64,000 bases of DNA from CAG-791 sp963605745 (GCA_963605745.1 CAVCWT010000012.1:1-64000); one strand, 5' to 3'; counted from the stretch's first letter, positions 18,932 through 28,861 are shown. Notes: generated from the sequence alone by a model not told the origin. Made by a program: numbers and translations.

Positions 18932-20293
18932 TTACTCTGCTGCAATTGCATCCTCGATGATCTTCTGTGCGTTATCGCAAGCAGTAGCCATCTTGTCGGG
19001 ATCGGAAGGATCCTGCCATGCATCCAGGAATGCGCCCTGCTGCTGGATTGCATCTTCCCATACAGTGGTCTTTCTGGTGTAAGGTCTGAAGAACAGGTCT
19101 CCCTCTTCCTCTGCGCGAACGAATGCAGATACATCCATTCCCTCGAATGCATCAGCGAATGCATCAGATACTCCGGTCATACCGCCCATGGTTACGCCGA
19201 GCTCAGCCTGCATCTTCTGGCCTTCCTCGGTGCAGAAGAACTTGATCAGGTCATAGCAAGCCTTGGGATCTGCTACGTTAGCATTTGCTGCCCAGCCAAG
19301 GCCGTTGTATGCAGAATAACGCTCGCCCTCGTCGCACTGGCCGTTGCCGTTTACATCAGCATAAGGAAGCATTGCCCACTTGTAATCTGCGCTGTTGTCT
19401 GCGGTGTAGAAGGAGTTGATCATCCAGGAGCCCTGAGAGATCATTGCCGTCTTTCCGGACATGAACAGGGAGTCTGTGCCGGTCTCAGCAACAACGGACT
19501 GAGGAGCGCCAACGGTCAGGAGCTTACGAACCATCTCCATGCCGGCCTTACCTTCATCAGAACCGATTGTGGTTCCCTTGTGATCGTCTGTAATGATCTG
19601 TCCGCCGTAATCGTATACCAGGTTATACCAGCCGTCCTGGTTGTTGGAGGTGTTCATTGCCATGCCGTAGATCTCGCCGTTGGATCCTTCGTAGATCTTC
19701 TTGGCAGCCTCATACATGTCATCCCAGGTCCAGTCGTCGGTCGGATAGTCAACGCCGTACTCATCAAAGATTGCTGCATTGTAGAGCAGTGCGATGGTGT
19801 CATGGTCCTTCGGCAGTGCGTACTGTTTGCCGTTGCTGTTGTAGAGGTTCCATACGCCTTCGTAGTAATTCGCTGCGTCAACCTCATCATCTGCCTCGAT
19901 GTAAGAGGTGAGGTCTAACAGAATGTCATTTTCCATGTACATCTGTGCGGTGTTGGAGTGCATCCAGAATACATCCGGAAGAGTTCCGCCCGAAGCGCCG
20001 GCCTCAAGGAGTGTCCAGTAGTTGTCCCAGTCTACAACCTCGATGGAAACCTTTACGCCAGAGGTCTCGGTCCACTTGTCTGCGATCTGCTGCAGGCCGT
20101 CCTTCTGGTTGTTGTCCCAGATGTTGATCTTGATCTCGTCAACCGTGTAGCCGCCGTCAGAAGAAGCTGCTGCCGTCTCGGTACTGCTGCTGTCTGTGCT
20201 CGTTGCAGTTGCTGCAGTGTCGGAGCTGCCGCATCCTGCCAGGGCTGCAACCATAGCGGTTGTCAAAAGTGCTGCTACTAACTTTTTGTTCAT
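18932..20293 (-). CDS. Sugar-binding lipoprotein of the ABC transporter
   Basis: A 453-residue extracellular solute-binding protein (family 1). The signal peptide ends in a lipobox LAGCGSS (Cys about residue 21), then a Ser/Thr/Ala-rich linker that tethers the protein to the membrane. The mature part has the aromatic-rich body of this family, with an N-terminal lobe motif around IKINIWDNNQKDG. It delivers oligosaccharide to the two permeases encoded downstream. GGAGGAAAAG precedes the ATG. As the first gene of the operon it is expected to be the most highly expressed and is controlled from the divergent region upstream. Confidence 0.95.
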   Translation of the reverse strand: MNKKLVAALLTTAMVAALAGCGSSDTAATATSTDSSSTETAAASSDGGYTVDEIKINIWDNNQKDGLQQIADKWTETSGVKVSIEVVDWDNYWTLLEAGASGGTLPDVFWMHSNTAQMYMENDILLDLTSYIEADDEVDAANYYEGVWNLYNSNGKQYALPKDHDTIALLYNAAIFDEYGVDYPTDDWTWDDMYEAAKKIYEGSNGEIYGMAMNTSNNQDGWYNLVYDYGGQIITDDHKGTTIGSDEGKAGMEMVRKLLTVGAPQSVVAETGTDSLFMSGKTAMISQGSWMINSFYTADNSADYKWAMLPYADVNGNGQCDEGERYSAYNGLGWAANANVADPKACYDLIKFFCTEEGQKMQAELGVTMGGMTGVSDAFADAFEGMDVSAFVRAEEEGDLFFRPYTRKTTVWEDAIQQQGAFLDAWQDPSDPDKMATACDNAQKIIEDAIAAE

Positions 20294-20730
20294 CTTTTCC
20301 TCCCTGAATACAAAATACTGTTTGGTTTTCTGAACCTGTAATGCATTTTATTATTTGCAATAACCGATTAACATGTTCAAAATTGCTCCCGTTTTGTCCA
20401 TTTGTGACATTTTGAACTTTTTCGTCTTTTTTTGTCCATCCATTTGTGCGTTTTTGCAATAATCTCTCGCTTACATTGCCTTATTTTTTCTTTTGCGCTA
20501 TATTCTATGCGTTGAAACATTCACAATCACAAGGAATTTTTTCTTTTTTTATGCATTTCGCACAGGTTCTGCACGTGTTTTCCCTGTCGGGATCACTGCT
20601 GTGATACAGCAGATTCCCTTAAAAAGCCGTGTGCCATGCAGCAAATGGATCTGCCTTGCAGCTGCATCCCACTGGAAATTGGTGTTTTGAGAACAGACAG
20701 CAGGTACCCCGACACCCAGAGGAATTTTCT
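20294..20730. promoter_or_regulatory. Divergent control region between binding-protein gene and AraC gene
   Basis: This 437-bp AT-rich stretch holds no gene. Visible structure: an inverted repeat GTTCAAAAT (20375-20383) / ATTTTGAAC (20409-20417), and a direct repeat TTTGCAATAA at 20354-20363 and 20453-20462. Both are plausible binding sites for the divergently encoded AraC protein. I could not fix promoters with confidence. Confidence 0.45.
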
Positions 20731-21585
20731 ATGATCAATACCACGCACGAGCAGCTCGGATGGGATTTTTGTGAATTCTTGAATTACGATTCCGGCAATG
20801 ACCTTGTACTGTATGAAATCGGCACATATGTCTGCGGGCCGGGATATTCTTATGGTCCCATCATCCGCAACCGGGATATTTTCCATTACATCAAATCCGG
20901 CTGCGGCAAGCTGGTGCTGAGCGGACGGGAATTCCATATCCATGCCGGTCAGGGTTTTCTCATTCCGGCAGGATGCCTTGCCTATTATGAAGCGGACGAG
21001 AAAGATCCCTGGGACTACTGCTGGCTTCACCTTTCTGGATACACTGTCACGAATATCTGGAAAGAAATGGGGCTGAATGCCGAGCAGCCGGTCTATACCT
21101 CTGATGGCAAAGACCATGAGTTTGAGAAAATCTATGAAGAGCTAATTCAGAACAGAGAGCGGCAGCTGTATACCCTTGGAAAGGTTTGCGAGCTTTTGGA
21201 TGAGCTGCTGCAGCACTCTGCGACCAGACAGGACGACGAGCAGAATCTGCAGCTGGGCTATATCCGTAAGATCATCAATTACATCCATGTCATGTACTCC
21301 TCTCCGATCCAGCTGAACGATATGGCTGCGATCTGTGGTCTCGACAGGAGCTACATGTCCCGCCTGTTCAAGGATGCCACCGGTGCCTCCATCCATACCT
21401 ACCTCGTCAATTACCGCATTAAAAAAGCCAAGGAGCTGCTGAGGAACCCGGATCTGTCCATCCAGTACATTTCCATGGCGGTCGGGTATTCGGATGCCTT
21501 TTCCTTTTCGAAGGCCTTTAAAAAGATCACCGGCGTCTCGCCCCGGCAGTGGCGCTCAGATTATCTGGACAATGCTGCCGATTGA
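20731..21585 (+). CDS. AraC family regulator of alpha-galactoside operon (MsmR/RafR-like)
   Basis: A 284-residue protein with an N-terminal cupin-type sugar-sensing domain (HIHAGQGFLIPAGCLAYYEA with Gly and Pro in the cupin pattern) and a C-terminal double helix-turn-helix (IQLNDMAAICGLDRSYMSRL, then IQYISMAVGYSDAFSFSKAF ... GVSPRQWR). AGAGGAA lies before the ATG at 20731; the open frame extends further upstream without a ribosome binding site. It is divergent from the sugar transporter operon, the standard layout for MsmR/RafR activators. Its 3' end converges on the last gene of the EPS locus. Confidence 0.92.
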   Translation: MINTTHEQLGWDFCEFLNYDSGNDLVLYEIGTYVCGPGYSYGPIIRNRDIFHYIKSGCGKLVLSGREFHIHAGQGFLIPAGCLAYYEADEKDPWDYCWLHLSGYTVTNIWKEMGLNAEQPVYTSDGKDHEFEKIYEELIQNRERQLYTLGKVCELLDELLQHSATRQDDEQNLQLGYIRKIINYIHVMYSSPIQLNDMAAICGLDRSYMSRLFKDATGASIHTYLVNYRIKKAKELLRNPDLSIQYISMAVGYSDAFSFSKAFKKITGVSPRQWRSDYLDNAAD

Positions 21586-21622
21586 GAGGGATCGGTTATA
21601 CTGCAGGCACGTTTTACGTATT

Positions 21623-22762
21623 TCATTTCGCTGCCTTCACAATCGCTGTATCAGCGCAGCCTGCAATCTTAAGGAACGCCTCTGCGCAGCGGTCCCAGGT
21701 AAATTTCGAAAGGAGCCTGGAGGAGCTTTTCTCCAATACGTTCCGATCCGGATAGGGGGCCAGAAGGCGCTGTACCATCTCTTCATCCGAATCACAAAGA
21801 CAGTGTCCCTCCATCCCGGCTAGCGTAATGGAGGGTCCCAGTGCATTGGCAGCTACAACGCTGCAGCAATAATATACGGCCTCCATGATCGCCATTCCAA
21901 AGATCTCTTCCCGGTTCATGTTCAGATAGTAATCCGACATTGTGTAAATTTTCCACATCTCACTGTTCGGAATACTCTCGATCATACGAACGTCCTCTTC
22001 CAGACCGAGCCGTTTGATTTTCTCAGCAACCTGCTCCCGGAGCTCCCCTCTTCCGATAATAAGGAGCTTAAACTTCTTTTTCCCCCTCACCTTGAAAAAA
22101 ACATCCAGCAGCTCCAGCGGTCTTTTCACCGCATCCATTCGTGAAACATTGCAGATCACCACATCATCCGGTGCAAATCCGTATTGTTCCCGAAGCTTTG
22201 CGCGGTCCGCATTTCTAAAATCCTTGTTCAGAACCGAGGCATCAATGCCCACAGGTGCAACGCGGATGTCACGAACGCCTAAGGCCTCCAGCTCCTTTCT
22301 GGCTGCCTCCGTCTTGGCAATCACCGGGAGCTGTTTGTAAATCGGGAGCGTCGTGATATGAAAAATACAATCCGTGACTCTCCCGTAAAAGGTAGCATGA
22401 AACTCACTGCGCGTTGTTCCGACATAGGGGACAAAGGCGATCTTTCTCTTTTGGCAGTATTTCCAGATATGCCGAAGGAAGAACTGCTGATCCCCGAACA
22501 CGAGAACCCCTGCAATCTCCGGATCCAGGATCCCACAGTCCAGCCAGCCGTGCGCCCGCAGATGCTTCATTGCAAGATAATAAATTTCGATTCCCTCGGG
22601 GGTCACCGTGTGATCCGGCGTTTCCCCGTCTGACAATCCCTTGTAAATGACGACCTGATGTCCCTGCCGGCAGATTGCGCGGGCCAGTCCCAGCTCCTGG
22701 CTGTTATAATAGCCCTTCCGGCCGAACCCGTTTGTCATAGTACATATAATTCCGTACTTCAT
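21623..22762 (-). CDS. Glycosyltransferase family 4, EPS locus
   Basis: A 379-residue GT-B fold glycosyltransferase. The nucleotide-sugar-binding half has the E-x7-E motif EEIFGMAIMEA (about residue 300) and a typical VSRMDAVKRPLELLDVF segment. It is predicted to add a sugar to the lipid-linked repeat unit in the cytoplasm. AGGGGAGA precedes the ATG. It is the last gene of the minus-strand EPS cluster. Its C-terminal codons (ADTAIVKAAK) lie in sequence resembling the family 2 repeat, a hint that the gene end has been remodelled. Confidence 0.9.
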   Translation of the reverse strand: MKYGIICTMTNGFGRKGYYNSQELGLARAICRQGHQVVIYKGLSDGETPDHTVTPEGIEIYYLAMKHLRAHGWLDCGILDPEIAGVLVFGDQQFFLRHIWKYCQKRKIAFVPYVGTTRSEFHATFYGRVTDCIFHITTLPIYKQLPVIAKTEAARKELEALGVRDIRVAPVGIDASVLNKDFRNADRAKLREQYGFAPDDVVICNVSRMDAVKRPLELLDVFFKVRGKKKFKLLIIGRGELREQVAEKIKRLGLEEDVRMIESIPNSEMWKIYTMSDYYLNMNREEIFGMAIMEAVYYCCSVVAANALGPSITLAGMEGHCLCDSDEEMVQRLLAPYPDRNVLEKSSSRLLSKFTWDRCAEAFLKIAGCADTAIVKAAK

Positions 22763-22866
22763 GATTCTCCCCTATATATCAGTATATCTGTTACTGCAAC
22801 AATCCCGGGCAGCAGCTGCATGGATGTGCGAGCCTGCTCGAGCAGACATGGCAGCTTCAGCACCTG

Positions 22867-23823
22867 TTATTTCCCGGTTCCAGCGGACCATTTATTGCGG
22901 CACGCATTGACAAAGCCAAGAGGCACCTTCTCCTCTTTCATGATTGCATACGCCTCCAGGGCTGTCTTGATTCCGTAATGCTCCTTCAGTGCCATGTAGA
23001 TGAATTTCCAGCCGCCCGCTGACAAAAGCCTGTAATCCTCCGGCGTCAGATGCTCCTGCAAAAAGCGACAGTACCTTGCATCCACTCTTGCTGCGAGAAG
23101 GAACCGCTCCCTGTCATGGACTGTACTCAGCGAATCCTGCGAGCAGACAATGCAGTAGATACAATCATCCACCGCAAGAACCGACCTTGCATAAAATCCT
23201 GCCGCCACGGAGAACATCACATCCTCCGAGGCCCGGATTTCGTCAAAACGGACCTCATGCTCCCGGAGCATCTTGCGGCGAATTAACCTTGATACCGGTC
23301 CGTAAAATTTATACCGCAGCTCCAGCTCATGAAGGCGGCTTGGGTCTTTCGCATAATTCAGAACGAGCTTTTCATAGCGCAGATGGCGTTTCCCCGGTTT
23401 ATCTTGCCCCTGCAGGATGCTGCACGGGCGAAAGCAAATCTCGTCTACCTCCGCATTCTCATCCGCATATTCCTTTCCATAACGGAAAATAACGTCAAAA
23501 GCCCCGGGGACAAAATAATCATCCGCGTCTGCAAATAAAACCCATTTTCCCCTGGCCGCCTCAAGGCCCAGATTCCGGCAGACCCCGGCCCCCTTTTTCT
23601 CCGTGGTATTTTCCAGAAAAATGCCGCCGCGGCCACGGATCTTTCCTGCCAGCTCTTCTACACGCCTTCGGTCTTCGCTTTTATCGTCAATGACAATCAG
23701 CTCGAGCCTCTCATCTTTTGGAATGGACTCCAAAAGAACCGGGATCAGTTCAAAGACCCGGTAATGCGGCACAATAATCGAAACCAGGATCCTGCCTTCT
23801 CTTTCCATGTCTTCATTCATCAT
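22867..23823 (-). CDS. Glycosyltransferase family 2, EPS locus
   Basis: A 318-residue GT-A fold enzyme: N-terminal VSIIVPHYRVFELIPVLLES, an IDDKSED segment, and the metal-binding LFADADDYFV (about residue 95). The C-terminal part resembles capsule and teichoic-acid sugar transferases. GGAGATACGAA precedes the ATG. It lies 15 bp downstream of the GH5 gene, within one transcription unit. Confidence 0.9.
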   Translation of the reverse strand: MMNEDMEREGRILVSIIVPHYRVFELIPVLLESIPKDERLELIVIDDKSEDRRRVEELAGKIRGRGGIFLENTTEKKGAGVCRNLGLEAARGKWVLFADADDYFVPGAFDVIFRYGKEYADENAEVDEICFRPCSILQGQDKPGKRHLRYEKLVLNYAKDPSRLHELELRYKFYGPVSRLIRRKMLREHEVRFDEIRASEDVMFSVAAGFYARSVLAVDDCIYCIVCSQDSLSTVHDRERFLLAARVDARYCRFLQEHLTPEDYRLLSAGGWKFIYMALKEHYGIKTALEAYAIMKEEKVPLGFVNACRNKWSAGTGK

Positions 23824-23838
23824 TTCGTATCTCCGGAA

Positions 23839-24876
23839 CTAGTGTAGTCTGCCATTGTAAACATCCGTAATCCACGTTCCCGTCTTGGTCAGACTCTTTT
23901 CGTCCCATTCTCCATCCATCCCGGCATTTTTGCGCAGAAGATCGCAGCCGTTATCCAGCTCGAAAAAGCCATAGCAGATTCTTCCGATGGAATATTGATT
24001 CAAAAGAGCAAGCCACGCCTTACTCTCTTCCAGATCCGGACTTCCGTTTCCATAGGCTGTACAGAGTCCAAACTCTGATACAAGGAGCGGCAGTCCCTGC
24101 GACAGGGCCTTTTCAAAGACCTCTCTTCGATCCTCTTTATGCGTTGCAGCATAAAAATGATACGAATATACGATATTCTCAAACTCCCCGAGCGGCTGCC
24201 TCAACACCTGTTCCGGGTTCGAGGACCAGTCCGGTATTCCGACAATAATTAACGAGTCCGGTGCGTTTTCCCGTATGACGGGGATCACCTCCTGCGCATA
24301 CTTTCTGACATTGCTCCAGGTGCCTTCGGAGCCGTTCGGCTCATTGCAGATCTCATACAGGATATTGTCCTGATCCGGGTATTTTTCGGAAATGGCACGG
24401 AAAAAGCTCTTTGCCTCGTTCACATGGTGGAGCGGATTTCCATCCTCCAGGACATGCCAGTCCACCACCACATACATTCCCAGTTTGTCTGCCAGCTCAA
24501 TGCCATACTGCACCGTCTCTATCAGCCGAAGGCGCGATGCCGTACTGCTGCTGTAGCTGCCGGTTCCTGTCACCGGCACAGCAATCCGCAGGGCATTGAC
24601 CTTCCAGTGATCCCGGATATAGCAAAGGGCCTCCTCGTTCAGCAGCTGATCATCGTCGTCCCGCTGCAGCGAATGCATCGAGACTCCCTGCAGCACAAAG
24701 ACCTCTCCATTTTCATCCACGAGATGGATTCCCTGAACGGAAAGCTTTCCATGCTTTTCGGCCGGAGTCCGTTCTCTTTGAATCGAAAGCGGTTTGGCAA
24801 AAGATGCGAAAAGACACCCGATCAGCACCGTTCCCAGCACATATTTGCAGACGGTCCGGATTCCTCTTTTTTTCAT
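23839..24876 (-). CDS. Glycoside hydrolase family 5, membrane-anchored or secreted
   Basis: A 345-residue protein with an N-terminal signal sequence or anchor (residues 8-28, hydrophobic after KKRGIRTVCK). The GH5 barrel is clear: NALRIAV, VVVDWHVLEDGNP, acid/base Glu179 in CNEPNG and nucleophile Glu268 in LVSEFGLC. Family 5 enzymes cleave beta-linked glucans or mannans. Placement inside the EPS cluster suggests trimming, release or remodelling of the locus's own polymer, like BcsZ in cellulose loci, rather than nutrition. The ATG overlaps the deacetylase stop (ATGA), with AGGAG upstream. Confidence 0.93.
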   Translation of the reverse strand: MKKRGIRTVCKYVLGTVLIGCLFASFAKPLSIQRERTPAEKHGKLSVQGIHLVDENGEVFVLQGVSMHSLQRDDDDQLLNEEALCYIRDHWKVNALRIAVPVTGTGSYSSSTASRLRLIETVQYGIELADKLGMYVVVDWHVLEDGNPLHHVNEAKSFFRAISEKYPDQDNILYEICNEPNGSEGTWSNVRKYAQEVIPVIRENAPDSLIIVGIPDWSSNPEQVLRQPLGEFENIVYSYHFYAATHKEDRREVFEKALSQGLPLLVSEFGLCTAYGNGSPDLEESKAWLALLNQYSIGRICYGFFELDNGCDLLRKNAGMDGEWDEKSLTKTGTWITDVYNGRLH

Positions 24877-25727
24877 GTGAGCTCCTGATAGCGAAGCCTC
24901 TTAGAAACGCTCTCACAAAGCGGCTTTAGTTTCTCTAAAAGCGGTGTCCCCACCGCTGTATATTCTGCAAAGCCAAAGGCCTCCGCATCCTTTCCTTCCA
25001 CGACCTTTTCCTGCATTCCGGACCGGTCCACCAGAACGTTATCCGCATCATAATCCGGATGTACCATAACCTCCATCACCCCGTGATACTGTGCAAAGGG
25101 CTCTGTATAATCCAGAATCCCTCCCATATAATCCGTCGTAATGAACTGCCGTTCCATCCGGCGGTTGTAGGAATTCCAGACAAGATCGTGAATCCAGTCA
25201 TAGGAATGCGCATTTTTATGAAGCCTGCATTTCTGAATTCCGTACTGCTGCATCACCGATGCAAAAATCCTGCACAGCTGGAGGTTCGTGTGGACATGGT
25301 GGTGCGAATCCGCATGGCTGATCAAAACGCCAAGGTCTGTCAGCTTTTGTGCCTGAGCCTCCAGTTCCTCGCGGATGGCCGTTTTTTCCTCTTTTGTGAG
25401 CGGAATGAAGTTCGTTTTGCTGTTTCGAAAATACCCGGTAAAGCTCCCTTCTGACACGAGTCTCTTCTGCTCACAGATTCTCTTTGTGAGCGGCCTTCCC
25501 TCGGTAAGATTAAAGTGGATTCCAATACAGCCTGCAAACTGTGCATCCTCATGGATCAAACGAAGCGCTGTTTCCTGTGCCTCTCCGTTGGCCACCATCG
25601 TCGTATCTGTGATCATTCCGCGCCGATACGCCTCATAAATTGCCTCGGTGCAGGATTTCGTCAAGCCAAAATCATCCGCATTGATGATCAGTTTTCTCGT
25701 TTCCTGATTCCTGTCCTGATGTTCCAT
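24873..25727 (-). CDS. YdjC/ChbG-family carbohydrate deacetylase
   Basis: A 284-residue protein. Motifs of the YdjC family are present: NADDFGLT near the N-terminus (metal-binding Asp pair), FNLTEGRPL, and the His-rich ISHADSHHHVHTN (about residue 125). YdjC-like enzymes deacetylate N-acetylated sugars such as chitobiose. In this cluster it may act on an N-acetylhexosamine of the polymer or its precursor. The ATG at 25727 has AGAGGAAGG upstream; a GTG 33 bp earlier is an alternative. It overlaps the GH5 gene by 4 bp, indicating translational coupling. Confidence 0.88.
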   Translation of the reverse strand: MEHQDRNQETRKLIINADDFGLTKSCTEAIYEAYRRGMITDTTMVANGEAQETALRLIHEDAQFAGCIGIHFNLTEGRPLTKRICEQKRLVSEGSFTGYFRNSKTNFIPLTKEEKTAIREELEAQAQKLTDLGVLISHADSHHHVHTNLQLCRIFASVMQQYGIQKCRLHKNAHSYDWIHDLVWNSYNRRMERQFITTDYMGGILDYTEPFAQYHGVMEVMVHPDYDADNVLVDRSGMQEKVVEGKDAEAFGFAEYTAVGTPLLEKLKPLCESVSKRLRYQELT

Positions 25728-25811
25728 TGCTGCCTTCCTCTTAAACCTCCGGTGAATCACATTTTCATCTCGATCCGGCTGTACCGGAAACCGAATATTA
25801 TAAGCCGGATA

Positions 25812-26564
25812 TTAAAAGCCGAATTCATCCCGGAGCTCTGCAACCGGTATTTTCCTGGCCAGCAGCAATTCTGCCTTACGCTTTGCAGACAGACTCCCGC
25901 CGCCCAGCATGGAATGATTGTCGCCGGTGTTTCGCACATAAACCGTCATGGGAAACGGAGCATCCGTAAGCGGACGGCCGATTCCTGCCATTTTCCCGGG
26001 CACCTCCCGGTGCGGACTGCGAATCAGCCACTTTTCTGAAAAGCTGTCGTCATACAGATCCTTTGGCATCGTATCCGGAAGATCCTCCAGGGCATAACGC
26101 ACCGCCGTGCAGGATCCGCAGATGGAATAGGGCCTGTATATTTTTCTGCAAAAATCCTCTCCCTCGTTGTAGAGGTAGCCTGTGCGTGCCGTAAAGCCGT
26201 TTAATTCCGGATGTTCCTTTGCAAAGCCTGCAATCCGGTTGGAGATCAGATCATCGGAATCCACCAGCATGGTATATCCGCCGCCTGCGGCGCGAATCCT
26301 CTGGGCGATCATGGAGATTTTCCATCCCTTGTCCAGCATCATCTCCCTACGATCTCTCGGAACCGGGGAATCCGATCTTAGGAACTCTACTCTCTCGTCA
26401 TAGGTGTTCGTAAGCTCCGGGATTTCATGGCAGGCAACGAAAATCCGAAATTCCGGACAGCTCTGACGATAAACCGACTGCAGGGTTCTGTTAAAAACCT
26501 TCGTCACCTTTTCCCAGTTTTCCGAAGCCTCTTTGGAGCGAAGCGGAATTCCAAAATAAATCAT
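25812..26564 (-). CDS. Putative glycosyltransferase (GT-A type)
   Basis: A 250-residue protein. MIYFGIPLRS, a TLQSVYRQSCPEFRIFVACH segment and MLVDSDDLIS (a DxD-type motif near residue 100) indicate a short GT-A glycosyltransferase, related to family 2. The C-terminal half carries few landmarks. It overlaps the flippase stop by 4 bp (ATGA) with AGGAG before the start. Acceptor and donor sugars are unknown. Confidence 0.78.
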   Translation of the reverse strand: MIYFGIPLRSKEASENWEKVTKVFNRTLQSVYRQSCPEFRIFVACHEIPELTNTYDERVEFLRSDSPVPRDRREMMLDKGWKISMIAQRIRAAGGGYTMLVDSDDLISNRIAGFAKEHPELNGFTARTGYLYNEGEDFCRKIYRPYSICGSCTAVRYALEDLPDTMPKDLYDDSFSEKWLIRSPHREVPGKMAGIGRPLTDAPFPMTVYVRNTGDNHSMLGGGSLSAKRKAELLLARKIPVAELRDEFGF

Positions 26565-28120
26565 AGAGCATTCTCCTGTTTTCTGATCTTATTCCAAAAC
26601 GCCTTGATTTCTGCAGGACGGAACATCACGGCCAAAATCACCACGCCGCACCCTGCCGCCGACACAGCTCCCTTCAGAATCAACTGGATCCAGCTGTCTG
26701 CAGAAGGCAGAACCATCTCCAGCAAAACCGCAGCAGCAGTTCCTGCAGCGCACGAAGCAACATGCCGGCCAATGACAGGATAAAAGGTTCCCATTCCAAC
26801 CCCCATGCAATACGATGCATACAGCGGGGTATCAATAAAATGAACACAGTTGATCACCAGTGTGGTAATCACCACAGCATAGGCGCCGTAGTGCGTCTGC
26901 ACCAAAAGGACATACATTGCCAGCACATTCGCCACTCCCATGGCGATGGTAATGAGGCAGGGAATTTTTAATTTTTTGGTCAGCGTAAAGACGTAATACA
27001 AGGGATTCACAACGCCGACCGCAACATCGCTGAACAGAACGATCATCAAGAGCCGGTAAATGAACTCCGTATTCTGTTCCGGTAGCCAGAGAACAAGGAA
27101 ATTCCTCCCGCACACCCAGAACACACAGATGATCAGACTGCAGAAAAGACCCGTCGTTTTCATGGTCAACCGGAACAGCTTGACCTGCCCCTCTGTGTCC
27201 TTTTGCGCATACAGAACCAGCTGCCGCGGCTGAAAGCTCTCGCTGATTCTCTTGACCAGTGCATAGCAGAACATGCCCAGATTTTTGGCAATGGAGATTT
27301 CTCCCAGCACCACAGCATTCAGCATCAGATCCGTGATGAGAAGATCCAGTCCGCTGTTCAGGACATCCCCCAGATTGTTCAGGGCATTCCAGATTCCCGA
27401 AACAAACAGCTCATACACCGCCGAAAGTGAGCACTGTTTCCTCGAAAAATGCAGCTCCGGCGTAAGCTCCCCGGTAAGGGAAATGTATCTCACCAGCAAA
27501 AAAGACGACGCGCACAGATATGCAATTCCCACATACCATACATGGGGCGGCAGTATGAGGCACAGTCCCAAAAGCACAACAGCCTGCAGGACATAGCTGA
27601 CACTCTTGGTTCGTTCTGCCAGATCCAGGCGATTGGCAATAAAGGCTGCTGTGTTGAATGCAGTCCTTAGAAGCGTCAGAAGGTAGTTGACAAGGACCAG
27701 CGCAAAAAGGATTTTCACATCCCCGCACAGATTCTCCGGAATGACAATGAAGGCCTCCATGTGCCGGATGACAAAGGCTCCCGGCACGAGAATGCAGACA
27801 GCCATCATCAAATCGGCGGCAATGACCGAGGAATAGAAACGGTTCGCCCGTTCCAGATCCTTACGGTGATAGGCCACCGAAATAAACCGGCCGGCAAACG
27901 TATTCAGCGCTGCCGCTGCAATATCAATGTATCCGGTAAAGGACGTTGCCAGGGAAACGAATCCGTACGCCTCCACGCCGATGTTGTTCGTGACATAGGG
28001 TGTGATCAGAAACTGCATGAAATAATTGATCAGGACCGCCGAAATCGACCAGATCATATTCATGGCAATCATCTGTTCATTCGTCCGCTTTTCTTTTTTT
28101 TCGGCCTTTCCTCCCATCAT
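26561..28120 (-). CDS. Polysaccharide flippase (Wzx-like, MOP superfamily)
   Basis: A 519-residue membrane protein with 12-14 predicted helices, beginning after a basic cytoplasmic segment (KAEKKEKRTNEQ) with MIAMNMIWSISAVLINYFMQ and NNIGVEAYGFVSLA, typical of Wzx/PST flippases that move lipid-linked repeat units across the membrane. I chose the ATG at 28120, which overlaps the VanZ-like stop and has GGAG seven bases upstream. A longer frame to 28177 would lie within the neighbour. Confidence 0.92.
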   Translation of the reverse strand: MMGGKAEKKEKRTNEQMIAMNMIWSISAVLINYFMQFLITPYVTNNIGVEAYGFVSLATSFTGYIDIAAAALNTFAGRFISVAYHRKDLERANRFYSSVIAADLMMAVCILVPGAFVIRHMEAFIVIPENLCGDVKILFALVLVNYLLTLLRTAFNTAAFIANRLDLAERTKSVSYVLQAVVLLGLCLILPPHVWYVGIAYLCASSFLLVRYISLTGELTPELHFSRKQCSLSAVYELFVSGIWNALNNLGDVLNSGLDLLITDLMLNAVVLGEISIAKNLGMFCYALVKRISESFQPRQLVLYAQKDTEGQVKLFRLTMKTTGLFCSLIICVFWVCGRNFLVLWLPEQNTEFIYRLLMIVLFSDVAVGVVNPLYYVFTLTKKLKIPCLITIAMGVANVLAMYVLLVQTHYGAYAVVITTLVINCVHFIDTPLYASYCMGVGMGTFYPVIGRHVASCAAGTAAAVLLEMVLPSADSWIQLILKGAVSAAGCGVVILAVMFRPAEIKAFWNKIRKQENAL

Positions 28121-28824
28121 GCCTTTTCTCCGGGATTTGAATTTACTGAATTCATTTTCAAAAACCATTCTGCGCACAAAAATCCTGCTGCCGTGCCCAA
28201 CGTATTGAACAGAATATCATTGATATCACACTGCCCCAGCTGCAAAACGAGCTGGATCAGTTCAATAACCGTAGAAACCATCATTCCGGTCATGGTGCCC
28301 TGGAGCGGAGTCAGTTTTTTCCTGCCGCTAAGGAGCACCAGCGATCCTCCGAAGGGGAGAAATAAGACCGCATTCAAAAGTCCATGCCGCCACCAGTATG
28401 CAGAGCTCCCGTTTCTGCCAAAGATCAACAGTTCCATACAAACCGAGGTATCCTGGCTGCCGTCTCGCATCAAAAGTGTTGCGCCGAGAATCAACAGGAG
28501 GCTCAGCAGCAGGCATGTCAGACCGCGTTTTTGTAGACTTTTCCTGTTTTCTGTCAGAAAGTGTGCGCCGCCTGCCGCTGCCAGAAAGACCGTCGCAATC
28601 AGGCACAGCCACAGCATGCACAGCGAGCTTCTCATCATAAACGACATGCAGCCGAACGCAGTTCCTGCAAACAAAAACAACACGGCAACCACAACACCGG
28701 AGGCCCTTGCGCTTTTTTTGTCATAGGCCCTTCCCTTCAGCATCTGCAGGGTCCATATATAATCCATGATCAGCAGCAGAATGCTAAGAACCACTCTTGC
28801 CGATTCCTGCCTTGCTAAACCCAT
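28117..28824 (-). CDS. VanZ-like membrane protein
   Basis: A 235-residue protein with about six hydrophobic helices. The VanZ signature region is at the C-terminal half: NAVLFLPFGG, then VIELIQLVLQLGQCDINDIL followed by NTLGTAAG. VanZ-like proteins occur in glycopeptide-resistance and in many Gram-positive surface-polymer loci; the biochemical role is not settled. CAGGAGAGG precedes the ATG. It overlaps the flippase start by 4 bp, so the two are probably made together. Confidence 0.88.
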   Translation of the reverse strand: MGLARQESARVVLSILLLIMDYIWTLQMLKGRAYDKKSARASGVVVAVLFLFAGTAFGCMSFMMRSSLCMLWLCLIATVFLAAAGGAHFLTENRKSLQKRGLTCLLLSLLLILGATLLMRDGSQDTSVCMELLIFGRNGSSAYWWRHGLLNAVLFLPFGGSLVLLSGRKKLTPLQGTMTGMMVSTVIELIQLVLQLGQCDINDILFNTLGTAAGFLCAEWFLKMNSVNSNPGEKA

Positions 28825-28861
28825 GATGTGTATCCTCTCCTGTTTGTTTTTCCAATCGTTT

